Shown one piece after another: positions 1-12,859 of a DNA stretch of 64,000 nt. The notes under the pieces were generated by a model. It ran no database searches, was not told the DNA's origin, and saw only the letters and a program-made list of their open reading frames with translations. The DNA is from Viscum album (taxonomy: Eukaryota; Streptophyta; Magnoliopsida; Santalales; Viscaceae), in NCBI GenBank assembly GCA_963277665.1, contig OY728163.1:1908304644-1908368643 (forward strand), in the 5' to 3' direction. Made by a program: the position numbers and the translations under genes. Numbering within the stretch: the stretch's first letter is position 1; every line of letters starts with the position of its first letter.

Positions 1-309
1 AAATGTTCATTTAGAAAAAAATTATATGTTTTTCCTTCATTTGAAATGTAATGAATAATTTATTATAAAATGTTTTTTAAACCTCCATAGATTTTTATTT
101 AAAATGGAAGATTTATTTGATTAATTAAATATTGGAATCTTATTATGGAATCCTTTGGGAGACTATACCTGGATTATAGTTCAAACCATATCTATGCCAT
201 TAGGTGTTTTTATATTATCTTCTACCAAGTTTGAGCAAGGGTAAGGGAAAACATGGGGGTTGTAGTAGTTGTTGAAAAAATAGCATAGAGAGTTGTGTCT
301 ATTGGTAAA
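1..309 (+). repeat. Element A 5' LTR, terminal part
   Basis: Shared blocks with the 3' LTR end include the TTATTTG-TTAATTAAAT block (about 113 and 7029) and the GTAGTAGTTG block (about 265 and 7178). The LTR ends at about 309, followed directly by a tRNA primer-site relic. The missing ~1.5 kb lies outside the window. Confidence 0.75.
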
Positions 310-319
310 TGGTATTTGA
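310..319 (+). other. Primer-binding site relic of element A
   Basis: TGGTATTTGA immediately follows the LTR end and resembles the TGGTATCAGA primer site, complementary to initiator tRNA-Met, used by many plant Ty3/gypsy elements. Two bases differ (CA changed to TT at positions 7-8). Confidence 0.55.
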
Positions 320-943
320 TATTTTTTAAAAGTAAATTAATTTTTAATATTAAATTTTCATACATGTTGGATTTCTAGAACACTTCCCTTAGTAGTGTCC
401 TTCTTGTATTCCGACTGGATTTTTTATCATTCATACATTGTTTTTGTGGAAAATTTTCCTCAACTTTTATCATAGTTTGGTGTGATGTGCTATTATCTAA
501 CCAGTGGGGATCAAAAAATCCCTTCAGGATATGTTTTGACAAGATCGATTATCTAGTTACCAAGGTATCCAAGAAGCTTCACGAAAAATTTATTATAAAG
601 TTATAGGTTTTGCTTCTTACATATAAGTCAATATACAGTTTTGTAATATGTCCTGATCATAAGATGTAGTTTTGATTGAATGTATACCCAACTACCATTT
701 TGATGAGTCTTAAATCACTAGGGGTGGTTTGTTAATGATTTTATAAGGCGTATTTATAGTGTTTTAACTAGTTTTTATTCATAGAGATTGAATTCAGAAT
801 CTCGTTTTTCTATATTTTGGGATTAAGTTTCCCCTATTTTCATGATTGAGTATTAATGTGATGCAATAAATTTTGTATTTTGATCTTTTTTAGAATCATA
901 CTACCAAGATAAATTGTGAATTATATCCAATTTAAAGCTATTA

Positions 944-1690
944 ATGAATCAAAAAAAAGGAATGTTCTCTTTTGGTCTTGAGTCAGGTTATGGTGATTGT
1001 GTATTGTATCCAATATTTGGTGGATACACCTACACAAGTGTCCTTTCAGGATCCAGCTATGGAACTATAGAAGGATATTTTCTAGAACCATTCATAGGAG
1101 TTAATTTTTTAGAAGCCACGAAAATTTATTGTCTACAATGATACTTAAGAGGATGAGGAATGTATTAGCAAGACTGGGTTGTTTTTCAAATATTGGACAC
1201 ACCTTCTAAAATAAAGGTAATGTGATCCAAATTCATGCTGGAGGGAACTAGGAGGAAATGGTGGGACATGATGGGGACAGTAAGTAAGCATGAGGGAATA
1301 TAGTAGAAAGTCATAAAAGCTATTTTCAATGACTTTATCAACCCATATTTGATGATGTTGGCCATGGATATTGATTTTTTTTAAAATTCAATAAGGTTGA
1401 TAAGACCGTGATAGAATATAAAATCTATTTTTATGAGCTTATACAGTTTTAACATGAGATTTTATCAAATGAGAAGATGAGTACTTCACCATTGTAGATG
1501 GTACATCGATCATAAATCTATTGCCATGTTTTATTCTTTAATAATATTTCTTATACTGATGTGATTAATAGGGTATTGATGGTTGAAATGGATATGGATG
1601 GAAATTTAAGGAAGATGAGAGTTTATTTCTCTCACAGCGGTGGTGAATGTTATTTTAATGGGGGGAGTATGTGAATTTCTTATCATGATG
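944..1690 (+). pseudogene. gag (capsid) pseudogene of element A
   Basis: Gag would form the capsid of the cytoplasmic virus-like particle. A 65-codon open stretch (944-1141) leads in without recognisable motifs. About 1190-1270, separated by stops, reads like the conserved gag block: FQILDTPSKIKV, then SKFMLEGT and KWWD, matching the family pattern F..M.CP...KV..A.FMLEGEA..WW. Near 1540-1620 the stretch YTDVINRVLMVEMDMDGNLR matches the family's YxDVVDRALxxERDxEE. Several in-frame stops separate the blocks. The start codon is not assigned; 944 is only the first open ATG. Mature family gags are about 300-400 residues, consistent with the span. Confidence 0.7.
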
Positions 1691-1804
1691 GTTATAGGTA
1701 GTAGGTTTCTTCAAAACCCCTTGTAGTTACCAGTAGGGGACCTTTGATTTTATAATAATTTGGAATGACAAAGAATTTTATGTGTGTCTTCACTGAGGAA
1801 CGCA

Positions 1805-1846
1805 ATGTATGTGAAAAATGATGAAACATAGGTCACTTGTATAATT
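1805..1846 (+). pseudogene. Zinc-knuckle relic (nucleocapsid) of element A
   Basis: Translation gives C-E-K, two stops, then N-I-G-H-L, aligning with CxxCGxxGHxxxxC of retroelement nucleocapsids. The first Cys and the His survive; the second Cys and the Gly became stops (TGT/GGA-type codons to TGA), and the last Cys is lost. It lies correctly between gag and protease. Confidence 0.55.
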
Positions 1847-2029
1847 TCGTTCATGTATTTTATACTCTACACAGTGGCAAAAAAGCATAAGTGCATGTTA
1901 AAACATCAGTGAAATTATCTTTTTGACATAAAAAGGGGTTCCAACCATAAGAATACAAAAAGAGGAATCTTCATGATATAGAAGAGTCTCAAGAGTAAGT
2001 ATATATGAGCCCAAGGGTAGTGATATGTA

Positions 2030-2400
2030 CCATCATAATATCTTCATCTTTAGTGACTGATTTATTTGATACTATTGAATCTCATTAATTTATTTCAACC
2101 CATATTATTAATCTACATAATCTTTTTAGTTAGATATTATCTTTTGTGGTGGATACTACTTTACCCCTTAGAACTAAGAGGGAGAAGTTTATTTATAGTC
2201 CTTCTTATGATTTCTTGTTATTAGACATCATGATTTCCTGGATTATTCTGGTTATCGATACGAGACAGATTGATTTCATTTTTGGAAAGGATTGGTTCAT
2301 TTCCAATAAATCTTGAACTGATTGTTATATTCGAAGGGTCTCTTTCACCACACCTAATGACGTGTTCTGTTTTCTTCAAGTAGAATTGTTTCCAAGGTCA
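2030..2400 (+). pseudogene. Aspartic protease pseudogene of element A
   Basis: The protease would cleave the Gag-Pol polyprotein. At 2061-2096 the reading LFDTIESH-stop-FIS aligns with the active-site region LFDSGASHSFIS; the catalytic Asp survives, but the following Ser-Gly is Thr-Ile. Near 2268-2310, IDFIFGKDWFISNKS matches the second conserved block (D.ILGMDWLS.....), followed by DCYIRRVSFTTPND, equivalent to the IDC...R.V.F..P stretch. A stop separates these two halves. Spacing between blocks is right for a family protease of about 100-120 residues. Confidence 0.75.
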
Positions 2401-3240
2401 TGTAGAGCCAAAAATTCTTATCTAGATTTAAGTAAAGTAATATTTGTTTTCTATTTTGATCTGGAGTGTGAATCATTAATATGTGATATCCCCCCAATGA
2501 TTATCGTGTTTCCTAATGTTTTCCATTGGGACTTCTCGTTTTTTTCATTGGTAAGTGAGGTGTATTCCCTAAATGACATTTTTAATGGTACTCAATCAGT
2601 ATATATCCCCTATTTCTACATGGCACTAGCTAAATTAAAGAGTTGAATACTTAGATGGATGATGTTTTATATAAATTCATTATACACTTCAGCGTGTCAC
2701 CTTGGGTAACACCGATTCCCTCTACTAATAATGATATTGGTTCACTTCACCATTGTGTTGAGTAATGATAATAAAATTGATTCATAAAAATAAAAAATAT
2801 ATGTTTTCATAGATTGTAAATCTATTTGTCTAGATGATAGTGGAAATATGGTTCTCAAAAACTAATGTTTGATCAGGTTTCCATTAGTTACGAGTAAAAA
2901 AATAATACTTGGAGAACCAAATTTTGTAGTAGGAACAACCATTATGAGTACCATGTATTTCCTTTCAGATTAACCAATTACCCTACAATCATTATGGATT
3001 TAATTAAAATGTTTTTCCATGAATAACTTGATTCTTTTTTTGGTTGTCTTTGAGGATGAAATAATTTTTTACTCTATGTCCAAGAAGTATCATGTTCGTA
3101 ATCAAGGATAATCTATAGAATTCTTAATAAATCACTGGGTTTATGCCAATCATTATAAATGTGATTTTTGGAATTAGGATGTTCATTTCCTAGGACATAT
3201 AGTTTTTGATTAAGGTATTTTTGTTGACCCTAAAAAAGGA
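2401..3240 (+). pseudogene. Reverse transcriptase pseudogene of element A
   Basis: An open stretch from 2362 to 2646 covers the protease-RT linker: FPNVFHWDFSFFSLV matches FPDVFPEDLPGLP, and YIPYFYMALAKLK matches the RT entry ISIAPYRMAPAELK. Then near 2685 TSACHLG matches RPSVSPWG. About 2873-3080 reads NNHYEYHVFPFRLTN, then MDLIKMFFHE, equivalent to RYGHYEFxVMPFGLTN and MDLMNRVF. The catalytic FIDD box is FEDE at 3049-3060, so the second metal-binding Asp is Glu. FLGHIVF and IFVDPKKG near 3190-3240 mark the RT end. Stops and shifts occur throughout. Confidence 0.85.
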
Positions 3241-3399
3241 TAGTCTTTTATGCCATGGGAACAACTACAAAATTTCTTCTAAATTCAGAGTTTCTAGGGT
3301 TTAGCTGGATATTTTCTCCCTTTTCAAAAAGAATTATAATGTTTTTCTTTGTTGATAACTAATCTAACTCATAATAGGGAAATATTTTTTTAGGATGAA

Positions 3400-3865
3400 A
3401 ATTTTCAAGATTATTTGGAAGAGAGGAATTATATTTTGATAGTTTTGAGGTTGGTGACTCATTCCTGGGGCCTGGAAGGCTTTGTTATATTTTGGGATGC
3501 ATCATGTTCAGGTTTGGGATGTCATCTTATGTAGGGTACTTATTTTTTTCATACAGATGTAATCGGATTAGGAAACGTAAGAATAATTACACAACCCATG
3601 ATATTGAACATGCAACTATGATTAATGCACTTAATATTTTTTGGAATTACCTTTATGGATAATGTTTTATCATGTATTATTATTAAAAAACACATGACTT
3701 ATAACTTATCTCAAAAATAGTTGGTTCTCCCCCAGATTCATTGGGTGGAGTACATGAAATCCTTTGATGTTGACCCCACCAATACCCCATGTAAAAGGAA
3801 TTTCATTGTAGATGCTTTAAGAAAGAATCATCTGAACAAATACATTAAAGAAAATTCATAAGACT
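3400..3865 (+). pseudogene. RNase H pseudogene of element A
   Basis: RNase H would remove template RNA after reverse transcription. About 3478-3530 reads FVIFWDASCSGLGCHLM, matching FVIYSDASxxGLGCVLMQ with the first catalytic Asp intact. Downstream, TQPMI and the WRHYLYG-equivalent region (about 3590-3670) are recognisable but broken, and the TDHKSLKY motif is not preserved. The C-terminal NVVADALSRK motif appears as NFIVDALRKN near 3799-3830. Placed correctly after RT. Confidence 0.75.
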
Positions 3866-3899
3866 AGAAATTGAATTATATTTATACTCAATTTCATAT

Positions 3900-4900
3900 A
3901 AGGGTTTCGGTAATTAGGGTCCTAGTATTCCTTTTACACCGTTTCGTTGAAATCCACTCTTCTCGAGATGATTATATAGGAATAGTATACTGATGATGAG
4001 TTCCATTGATTTAGAGACCCTCTATATGGTGGGGATACCATTGCAAATTGGTAGTTCTCCACAGAGGGAATTCCATGTTTTCATCATTTTTTTATTATAA
4101 TTTTATTTGTTAAAAAGGTAATTCTAGGATAATTTCCATAACTCACAATAGTAATTGAACCCTAGAACCATGAAGTTGTTCTGTGTAATGCGACGAGGAT
4201 TCTTGTGTCCTAGTATAAGATAAGGAATTGTTGAATATCCCTCTTACTATTTTATAATACGAAAGGATAAGGATGGGAACTATAAACCTTATGGTATTCA
4301 ACATCCACTTATACTTCTTACTTTGATGTTGGATTATATCTCAATCGAATTTTTGGTTTGGTTTCCACATACCAAGAGAATGAAAAATGTGATATGGGTT
4401 GTAATCTATAAGCTGACAAAGTCAGCTCATGGTATAACCATTCATCATATAACCAAAGTTTATGTGTTTGGAAATATCTATGTGAAAGGGATTGTTTGTT
4501 TTCATAGAGTTACATATTCCATAGTGTTTTACAGTAATCATTTTTTATGTTTTCATTTTTGGATAGGCCATGAAGAGCCACAAGGATCTCAAGTCCATTT
4601 CAGTATGACATATCATTTGTATGTAGACTTCTAGACATAATGATCTATAAAATTTATTGAGGATATTATTCACGTCTACATCATTGAAATTTGTAAGTGA
4701 TGGGTTAATCATTTTAGGTCAGTTGTGTGTTCATATATCAATAGTTATTCGTCCGTGATGAGAATGGCTCCTTTTGAGGAATTCTACAACTGAGCTTGTA
4801 GATATCTATTATATTGATCAGATACTGGTGAAAGTTATTTGGATAGTCCAAGATCCATTCAAGATTCTATACCTAATAATAATTTGATTAATATGAGAAT
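3900..4900 (+). pseudogene. Integrase pseudogene of element A
   Basis: Integrase would insert the cDNA into the genome. The clearest part is an open 103-codon stretch at 4323-4634. It begins LDYISIEFLVWFPHTKR, aligning with the core entry HITMDFVTGLPRT, and continues IWVVIYKLTKSAHGI (consensus IWVVVDRLTKSAHF), then VKGIVCFHRVTYSIVFYSN (consensus VREIVRLHGVPxSIVSDR) and the FSTAYHPQTDG-like FSMTYHLYVDF. First catalytic Asp is Glu (IEF for MDF) and the VSD Asp is lost, so the DDE triad is dead. The N-terminal zinc domain expected at 3900-4300 is too decayed to place with confidence. Confidence 0.8.
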
Positions 4901-5127
4901 TATTTATACATCAATCTAGTATAATTATTATGCTTTTTTTCCTTACTAAATAATGTAATTTTCATTAGGTGACCATGTATTCTTGAAAGTTTAACCATGA
5001 TTGTCTCATCGACAGCTTCTGAGATAAGGGAAACTTGGAACTCATTTTTTTACATTATGAGGTCATAAATTATGTGTGGATAGTATAACATGATCTATTT
5101 AGTTTTTCTATGAAAGTAAATGTCGGA

Positions 5128-5370
5128 TCTATCTCACATTTTGAGGTGGGGTTATCTAGAGGTAAAAAGTGAATTACCAATGATCGAGCATCTGGCCATG
5201 AGAATTGGTTCAGAAACCAAGGTGCCTCATTTGAGCAAAATTGCTTTGGTTTGAGTGATATGCAAGCACAGTTCTGATAATTTTGAGATGTGGGAGAGTA
5301 AAGTCCTAATGAAAGATAAGTTGCCTCATCTTTTTGACATTGAAAAGATTTTTAATAGGATTTAATGGGA
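5128..5370 (+). pseudogene. Integrase C-terminal tail of element A (chromovirus-type)
   Basis: Reading from 5128 there is one stop in about 76 codons. DLSHILRWGYLEVK matches the family's DPSHVLxxExxxV, IALV-stop-VICKHSSDNFEMWE matches IPLVKVLWRNHxxEEATWE, and MKDKLPHLFD matches MRxKYPHLFE. This tail closes the pol polyprotein in plant chromoviruses, next to or overlapping the chromodomain region that directs insertion into heterochromatin. I recognise the tail but not a clear chromodomain. Confidence 0.8.
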
Positions 5371-5384
5371 TATAATGTTTCTAT

Positions 5385-5395
5385 AGTGGGGATGA
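5385..5395 (+). other. Polypurine tract of element A
   Basis: The purine run AGTGGGGATGA (one T) lies directly before TGTAAC, the 3' LTR start. It would prime plus-strand DNA synthesis. Confidence 0.65.
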
Positions 5396-7225
5396 TGTAA
5401 CATCATGTTTTTGTTTTTAATTATTTTAAAACATTTAATTTAATCATTTTTTGGTTGGGTTTCATTCATGGATGATTCGGGTAAAATTTTTGAAAATTGG
5501 TAAGGTTTCGGGGTTGTGCATGGTTGGTGCCTGATTTTTCGAAATCATGTGCCCTTTTATTGGAAACCATGACAACCTAAATAGTGGGGGTTTTCATGGA
5601 AAGAACAAGGCTTGAAAAACCTTGTTCCCAACTAGGAGAAACTTTGAATCCCATTAGAAGTGTCCCGTGGTTACGGTGCATATATTTTTAACCATACTGC
5701 CCTACCAAAGAAATAGTTAATGGATTATTTTGAAAAAAAATATTTAGAACACTGAAACCCTCATTTTATGTGCCTGATGGCCCTAAATCGACCAGTGGAT
5801 TTCTCTTAATCCTTAAATCCTCCCAATAGGTTATTTTTTCCCCTCTACACCCATCCATATAGAAATATATCATTGTAAAATGATGTTCAATCTATTTCTA
5901 CTTTGATTACTCTTCATGTTATCATTCCCAAATTATATCTGCTTTCATCCCTATGATTTTTTATATCTTTATATGGTTGGGGGTATAATTCCCAAAATTT
6001 CAAATCAAGAATCAACTATTGGTTCAGGTGTCCTGATTTTCTAAATTATTCATTCGTGTTACACGATTACATATTTGTGTTTCAGGATGTTGTAATCCCA
6101 AGGTAGGTTGTTCGATTTAAGGTGGCCAATTTTATTAAGGATAAATTTATTAATTTAAAATAAATTGTTTTAATTGAACATAAATGATTTAAATTAGGTT
6201 ATTAAAACCCGAATTCAATTGATTTGAGGATTTTAAATTGGATTTGTCGCAAAATTTTGACAACCCCTAATTCCCTTGAATTGGGTTGTGTTGGGAAATT
6301 TGATTGAAATTATCTAAATTAAAATGTTCAATTTATTTTTGTAATTTTATTTTGGAAATTTATTTGAGGAAATTGATATGTGAAATTAATCTGAGGAAAT
6401 ATAATTCCAATTAGTATTTGGTTAAAATGGCGTAAAATGGTTTTGATAAAAACCTATTGGTTTTATCATATAAAGATGTGTTTTAGATTAAAAACTACAA
6501 TATAAGTTTTTAAAAGAAAATGGAATATTTGAATTGGATTAATGTGAAGAATTTTATTTTAAATATATATAAAATATATTTCCTATAAATGATTTTTTAT
6601 AGAAAAAGAAATCGTTGGTAGTTAGTGAGTGATTTGGGACATCACTATATTCATTTACCTCTTTAACAAAACATATTTAGCAGTTCAAGTCCCTGATGGG
6701 ATGGTGATGAGTCCTCTAGGACCTTTGTTTGGGAGATGCGTATACACATATTGTTGTGAAAACTAGATGAGTGTGTGGCAGTCACATATCCTTGATCTGT
6801 AGTACCTTATAAAATATGACCATGTTTCTTATTGTTGGTATTTGAAATATATTCTATCATTTTTTTAATATCTTTCCCACCTTCCTTATAAATTTATATA
6901 ATTTTTTTATAAAATAATATTATTAAGGAAATTTTGTAATGTATTTTTATCATGTGAAATGTGTACCATAATGTATTTTATAATATTTATTTTGAATATC
7001 CATTCCTTTTTATAAAAAATTTAATGACTTATTTGGTTAATTAAATGTTTCCACATTAGTATGGAATTTTTTGTGAGACCCTATTTCTATATTATCTCAC
7101 ACCCTACATGTTCCTTTATGTGATTGAATATTATATGTTATAATGTTTGAGAAAGTGTAAGTCATCACATAGTAGTGGTAGTAGTTGCTGATATATGGGA
7201 TTGGATTGTTTATTCCATTGATACA
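5396..7225 (+). repeat. Element A 3' LTR, ~1.83 kb
   Basis: Starts TGTAACATC immediately after the polypurine tract; family LTRs usually start TGTAAC or TGTCAC. Ends ...TTGATACA at 7225, located by comparison with the 5' LTR end at 309. Only the last ~330 bp can be compared because the 5' LTR is truncated; that comparison shows heavy divergence, meaning an old insertion. The short open frame at 7225-7443 begins at the boundary and has no recognisable motif. Confidence 0.75.
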
Positions 7226-9099
7226 TGGGGTTTTATCATGTTGTTATTGTACCATTAGATTTAATTTTTGTTATTAATACATCATTGACTTATGGTAAAC
7301 ATCTCCCTATAGAGTTATTATTGAATTATTATAGAATTTTTTATCTTGGATCCACTGAATTTTTAGAAAATTCATTCCCACATTCATATAGTATGATTCC
7401 ATGTTCTTGTCTCCAGCATATGGGGATTGGGAACGCCCATTAGGATAACTCAGGTATGGCTCAGTTATCACAATACCTAGGTATTTGGGATGGTCTGTGA
7501 ATGATATATTTTAATTATCTTATCAATCCCCAAAAAATAATATATTTGAAGATTATATGTAAATAAAATAATATAAAACAACCTTCAAAGACTCCTGTTG
7601 AATATGTATTATTAACATACCAATGGACTAACATATCTAATTATTCAATTAATTAATAGTAAATAAAAATGAGAATCCTCAAATCCTCATCATTTATTAT
7701 ATTTACATCATCCTACATCAATTTCATGATGAATTTTTATCCCTCACTAATGGTGAGAGGAAAAGGGCTAAAACTAATGCATGGGTAGCTCCTAGAGATT
7801 AATTCTACCACAATGGACCTATTGACCATTTTGTGAAGTTAATAAATATTAAATGAAGGAATTAATTATTTTATTTTAGAATGATGACCCTTAATCAAAA
7901 TATAATTCTTTAGCGAGTCCTCCAACAAAATATCATCAGGGAATACTATAAACAAGCTAAAATTTACAAAACAAATCCATCCCCATTGGACCACCCTTCT
8001 TCAGTTTTTTAAGCTCTATAACCCTGTGAACCATTAACCTTTTCTAGATAATTCCACTAAATGATATCAATGCCAACGGATTTTAAATTCATCTCAATTT
8101 TAATTGAATATTAATATAAAATCATCTAGTATTTATGATTTTTTTCCCTTGAAAAATATTTTTACAGTATTAAATCATGTGACCATAAGGGGTTTTAGTT
8201 ATTTAAGGACTCAATTAATTTTCTCTAACCAATATATATCCTCTTATGGTCTACGATCAGCCAAAAAATGAGTGATAACTATGGGGAGTCATCTCTACAA
8301 CAATAAATGAAGAATATCATCGGTCAAATATACCAACAACTATATTTTAGTCCTAAGTCACACTAATAAGTAACACCCCATGATATAGTAATTTTTTTAT
8401 TTATTGAAACTTTATTAGAAGTAATGATCTAGTCATAAATTAAAATAATATAATACATTAAAATAATAAAATTCAAAATCACTAAAATAAAAATAACTCC
8501 TACTGTCAAATTATAAGAATACTTCATAAAAATAAACCCTTAGATTAAAATTTTAATAATTCAGCTACAAACTATTAAAAATATCCCACATTTTTTACAT
8601 TTTTAAATAATATACGTTCTTAAAAATATAAAACTAAGACTTTATCCTATAAAATAAACATTCACATTAAAAACAACTATATAATGGAACAAAATATAAT
8701 TTAATAAAAAAATCCATTATTATTTTCTAATAGTAAAAACACTATAAATGACTGAATAGAAAATATAAATATAAATATATACTAACATGGAATAATAAAA
8801 TATTAAAAAAACATAGAAAAACTAAATAATTGTATTATATAATCAACTTAGATATGAAATCCTAAGAATATTTTATTTTTGACCATCTATATATCATAAG
8901 AATATGATGAGGTTAACATCCAGGACATCGTATCAATGATTTAATGTCTCCCGCAAAGACATTATAACAACACCTACTTTGGTTGTCCTAAAACACATCA
9001 TACATGGTATTTATTGATATCATAAAATAAAACAATGAAATACACATCTATTAATGAAAAATATTTAACTTATAAACATTTAAAGGAATATGTTTCCCA
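7226..9099. other. AT-rich intergenic DNA, nothing assigned
   Basis: No open frame with recognisable motifs. A GTAACACCCC string at about 8371 resembles an LTR start but has no supporting partner. The rest is AT-rich sequence without obvious structure. Confidence 0.5.
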
Positions 9100-11560
9100 C
9101 AATGGAAAAAATATAAATAAATATATATTTATAACATGATCCCATGAAAAAAGGTGTGGAATGAATGTATGTATCTCTCTATCCAAATACTATTTAATCA
9201 TGTTAATGAATTATTATGTATTTATTTCATAAAATCTAATTTGTATATATTTTTTGTCAATATTTTCCCTATATAATTGATGAAGAAGTGTCTAGACAAA
9301 CACCGTTGAAAGATTACATCCGTATATGAGAAATGCATTAGAATAAAAGGTATACAAGTACGATGATATTGAAAGATAATTTCCGTTATGGAAAATTATC
9401 CATAGATATTTCATTTCAACCATGAAAAATTTACATTAAAAATGGTTGAAAGGTATATAAAATGTGTAATATTTAGAGAGATATATAACATTAACATTAG
9501 ATAAAAAATTTCAAGGAAGAACCTATTTAAATAGACAATTTTTTCTATCATGGTGAATATCAAATAGAAACATTAGAAAATATATGATATGCACACAGTT
9601 TTATGATGTAAACCAATTAATTATATTTAATCAAGTAGTTGTAGTAGGGTAATTTCATGATGTAGTGATAGAAATTGCATGTGTATGTAAATCCATAAAT
9701 ATTATTCCATCATTATCGAATTTTGAGATCTATTGAATTATCCATGATATATATTCTTGGAAATTCAAACATGTTTAAATTTTGTGAGTATTTATAATGA
9801 GATAGGTTATAATCATGTTAATATCGAATAATAATTTATAATTTTTATTAACCCTAGTTACACCTATTCGAAGCCTACATCCACTTGTTTGCATTCATAT
9901 CATGATGTTATCTCTATGTAATACACACACATTGGAAATGTGAATTTTAGAGAATTATAATAGATTATGAATGTACTGAAATAGTTGGGGGTGGTGATTT
10001 ATCATTGATAACATACTGTGGATATTATATCAATGAATCATAATTATATTTCCCATTTGTATGAAATGGTATTTAAAAATTCATGTATAATTAAAAATAA
10101 ATGAAGGGAGGTGATTGCGTATTTTGAAATAGTTACAACATAGAAAGTGATATAATTAATATAGATAAATAATAAATAACTTAAAACATATAAAATTTTA
10201 GAAAATATCATTGAATAATAATAGTTTTAGAATATTAATAATGAATATAAAAATAATATATTGAAACATTATTGTAGTTGAAAATTATTAAAGAGGATTG
10301 AGGAAACTATTCCCTTGTTAAAGATTTTTTTAGGTCATGAGAGGGACACCATATGAACATAAAATAATATTGGATAAAATATTGAGAGGGGTAATTTTAG
10401 CGGAGTAATTCTACACATCCTCATAATAGATATTTATGGGAGAATAAGTGGGTCTATATAATTCAGTATGGATTTATTTAAGAGTTAAAATATTGATTAC
10501 TTTATAAATTGATCAAAAAATGTGTGTGTAATAAATTATAATGAATTTTATGTATAATTAAATATCTTAGAATCATATTTTTACCATTTAATTAAACTTA
10601 AACTAAATGATACATTCCAACCACATAAATTAATGAATGGAGAAAAATAATTTACTAATGAAAATCTATTTAATGATCCAAAATATATAGTAAAAATTTG
10701 TAAATTAAAATTTCCAATTTAAAATTCATTATTATACATCATAAATTAATTTAATGTGAATAAAATATTTTAGTTATTTTTATATAATGTCTATGTAAAA
10801 ATGTTATTATCAAACTCATGTTACAGCAAAAATGAGAATTTGTAGTTCTTCTTTAGAAAACAACTTTCACATAATAATAAAAAACCAACATAATATTTTT
10901 TCAACGTAGTTATTGCAAAAACATTATAGTTTTTAAAAAATAGCACCATGTTTATAATAAATATAAAACAAATATTATATTTCATTGTAGACCATTCCAT
11001 GTATAAAAATTGGAAACTCTACTATTATAAAATCTTATTCTATTATGAGACTTGTATGTATTTCTGTTTCTATTAAATGATCTAAAAAATTATATTAATA
11101 TAAAATAATTTACTTCATTTTGTGATTGTTAACTACTAATTAAGATGAATTTCTTCCAAATATGTAGTCAATAAATATAGGATTTAGTTTTAAAAAATTG
11201 TAAATACTTATTTTTCATTCTTATGTCAATAGAAATTTCCATTTTTAAAAAATAATATAAAGAGGATATAAAGCCTATTTTTTATTATAATACAATATAC
11301 ATCAGATTAGTAATATTTTATAAACAAATATTTAATAATATAATATTGTACATAAATATATAATTCTTAGTCTTTTAAAAGTAACTTTTTACTAAAAAAC
11401 ATGTACATAGAATATTTAAAAAATTAAAAAATATAAATTAAATGAAAAAAAATTAAGAAAAAATGAAGCATATTTTATTATTTGTGGGATTATATAATAT
11501 TCAATCATTGTATTATTATATCATAATTAAAATTAAAATATAACTTCTTATCAAATTTTA
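9100..11560 (+). repeat. Ancient direct repeat pair I, copy 1
   Basis: Resembles 12860-15330 in the same orientation at an offset of about 3.76 kb. Anchors: TTTCATTTCAACCAT (about 9410 and 13170), AAATCCATA with a following ATTAT block (about 9690 and 13445), AGGATT.A.GAAA (about 10296 and 14055) and ATGTGTGTG (about 10518 and 14281). Boundaries are approximate. It could be an LTR pair of a gutted element or an old tandem duplication. No coding sequence seen. Confidence 0.45.
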
Positions 11561-12859
11561 TTTTTATATTTAAAAATATTATTAATTGTATAAATTTATA
11601 TTAAATCATTTACATAAACGACCTGATGATTGAAATGGGAATGTATGTAGGCTTGTTGTTGAACATATTCCATTTTCACTCTTTAGCCGTGGGTTCATTC
11701 CTTGTAGCCATTATAAAATAGACATGTTTTCGCTCATTATAGGATTTCCCCCTTCTCAAAAACCATTTCAAATATACAAATTTCTATTATTCATAAAAAC
11801 CATGTCAAAGGCCATTTTAATTGATAAATATATATAAATATTGTTTTGATTAAAAATAAATTAATGATTAATTTATATTAATATGTTTTACTATAAATTG
11901 ATAAATATTTTCACTATATATATGTGATTTTATATTTTACCTCCATTATAAAATGTGGGTCCTTTCATTATTACCAATTGATAAACAAATATTTAAAAAA
12001 TATATTCACTTAAATTATATTTATAGAAATGAATCATTATATGTTCTAATGATATGTTTTTCATATGGGGTCATAGAAAATTAAAAATTATCCCTTGTGA
12101 ATAAAACTATTTCTATAAATGGACATATATATGAAAATATTCAAAATTATAATTCCAAAAATTACCCCAATTATTCTCTAATACTAAATGGGATGTTGAA
12201 GTACTACATTTCCTGGTATAGTGATAATAAAATGAATTTTTTCGTACATCACAATAGACAAAATAAAATAACAAGATAAAAATTCTAGTTTTTGGTAACA
12301 ATGTTTATTAACATGTATTTTTATACACTTTTATTCCATAATGATTATCAAATCATTTAATTATACAATTCATATCCCTTTCATTTTAAATAATAAAGAG
12401 AAGGGAAAAACAAAGAAAGGGTTAAAAATAAATCCCATTAAAGGAATATTAAAATCATCATATGATAATAAATAATAAATGTTTTTCATGAGGAATATCA
12501 TGATAATGTTAATAGGTAAGAATAATACACACATAAAAGGAATCCTATAAGGAGAAAATGAAATTGAAAAATTATTATGTAATTACAATGAGGTAACTAT
12601 ATAAAACATGGAATCATTATGATAATTCAGGGTTAATCACAATGAAATCATAAGTATATGTCATGGTCGACCACTCTGAAATCCTAATAATAATTCAATG
12701 TTAGAAACTATGATATCATAACATAGTGTTCATAGGAAACCATTTTCGAATCATGGGATATAAAATTCACCCAATGCATTACTGTGCCATTTTGGAACAC
12801 TATATATATTCATAACATATACATGGACATGTTTCCTAGAATAATAACATATATATAAT
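11561..12859. other. Spacer between repeat pair I, nothing assigned
   Basis: Very AT-rich. Two overlapping 60-codon open frames on opposite strands (12097-12279 + and 12113-12301 -) have low-complexity translations and no family motifs; I treat both as chance. Confidence 0.5.

Larger units (their letters stand above)
1..7225 (+). mobile_element. Element A: decayed Ty3/gypsy LTR retrotransposon (chromovirus-like), 5' end cut by window
   Basis: The order LTR - PBS - gag - zinc knuckle - protease - RT - RNase H - integrase - C-terminal tail - polypurine tract - LTR is readable on the + strand, which is the Ty3/gypsy order (integrase after RNase H; Ty1/copia has it before RT). The first ~309 bases match the end of the 3' LTR (about 6870-7225), so the 5' LTR is cut by the window edge. 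The C-terminal tail resembles that of plant Tekay/Del chromoviruses; the clade is my inference. Stops and frameshifts break every domain, so the copy cannot be autonomous. A target-site duplication cannot be tested because the left end is outside the window. Confidence 0.9.

Noticed and set aside
6610..6720. tRNA-like A and B boxes inside the element A 3' LTR
   Set aside because: The B-box-like AGTTCAAGTCC at 6682 is good, but the best A-box-like string (6616) is 66 bp away, too far for normal tRNA spacing, and no SINE end is visible.
8361..8400. GTAACACCCC string as an LTR start
   Set aside because: No partner LTR, polypurine tract or coding region near it; short strings of this kind occur by chance.
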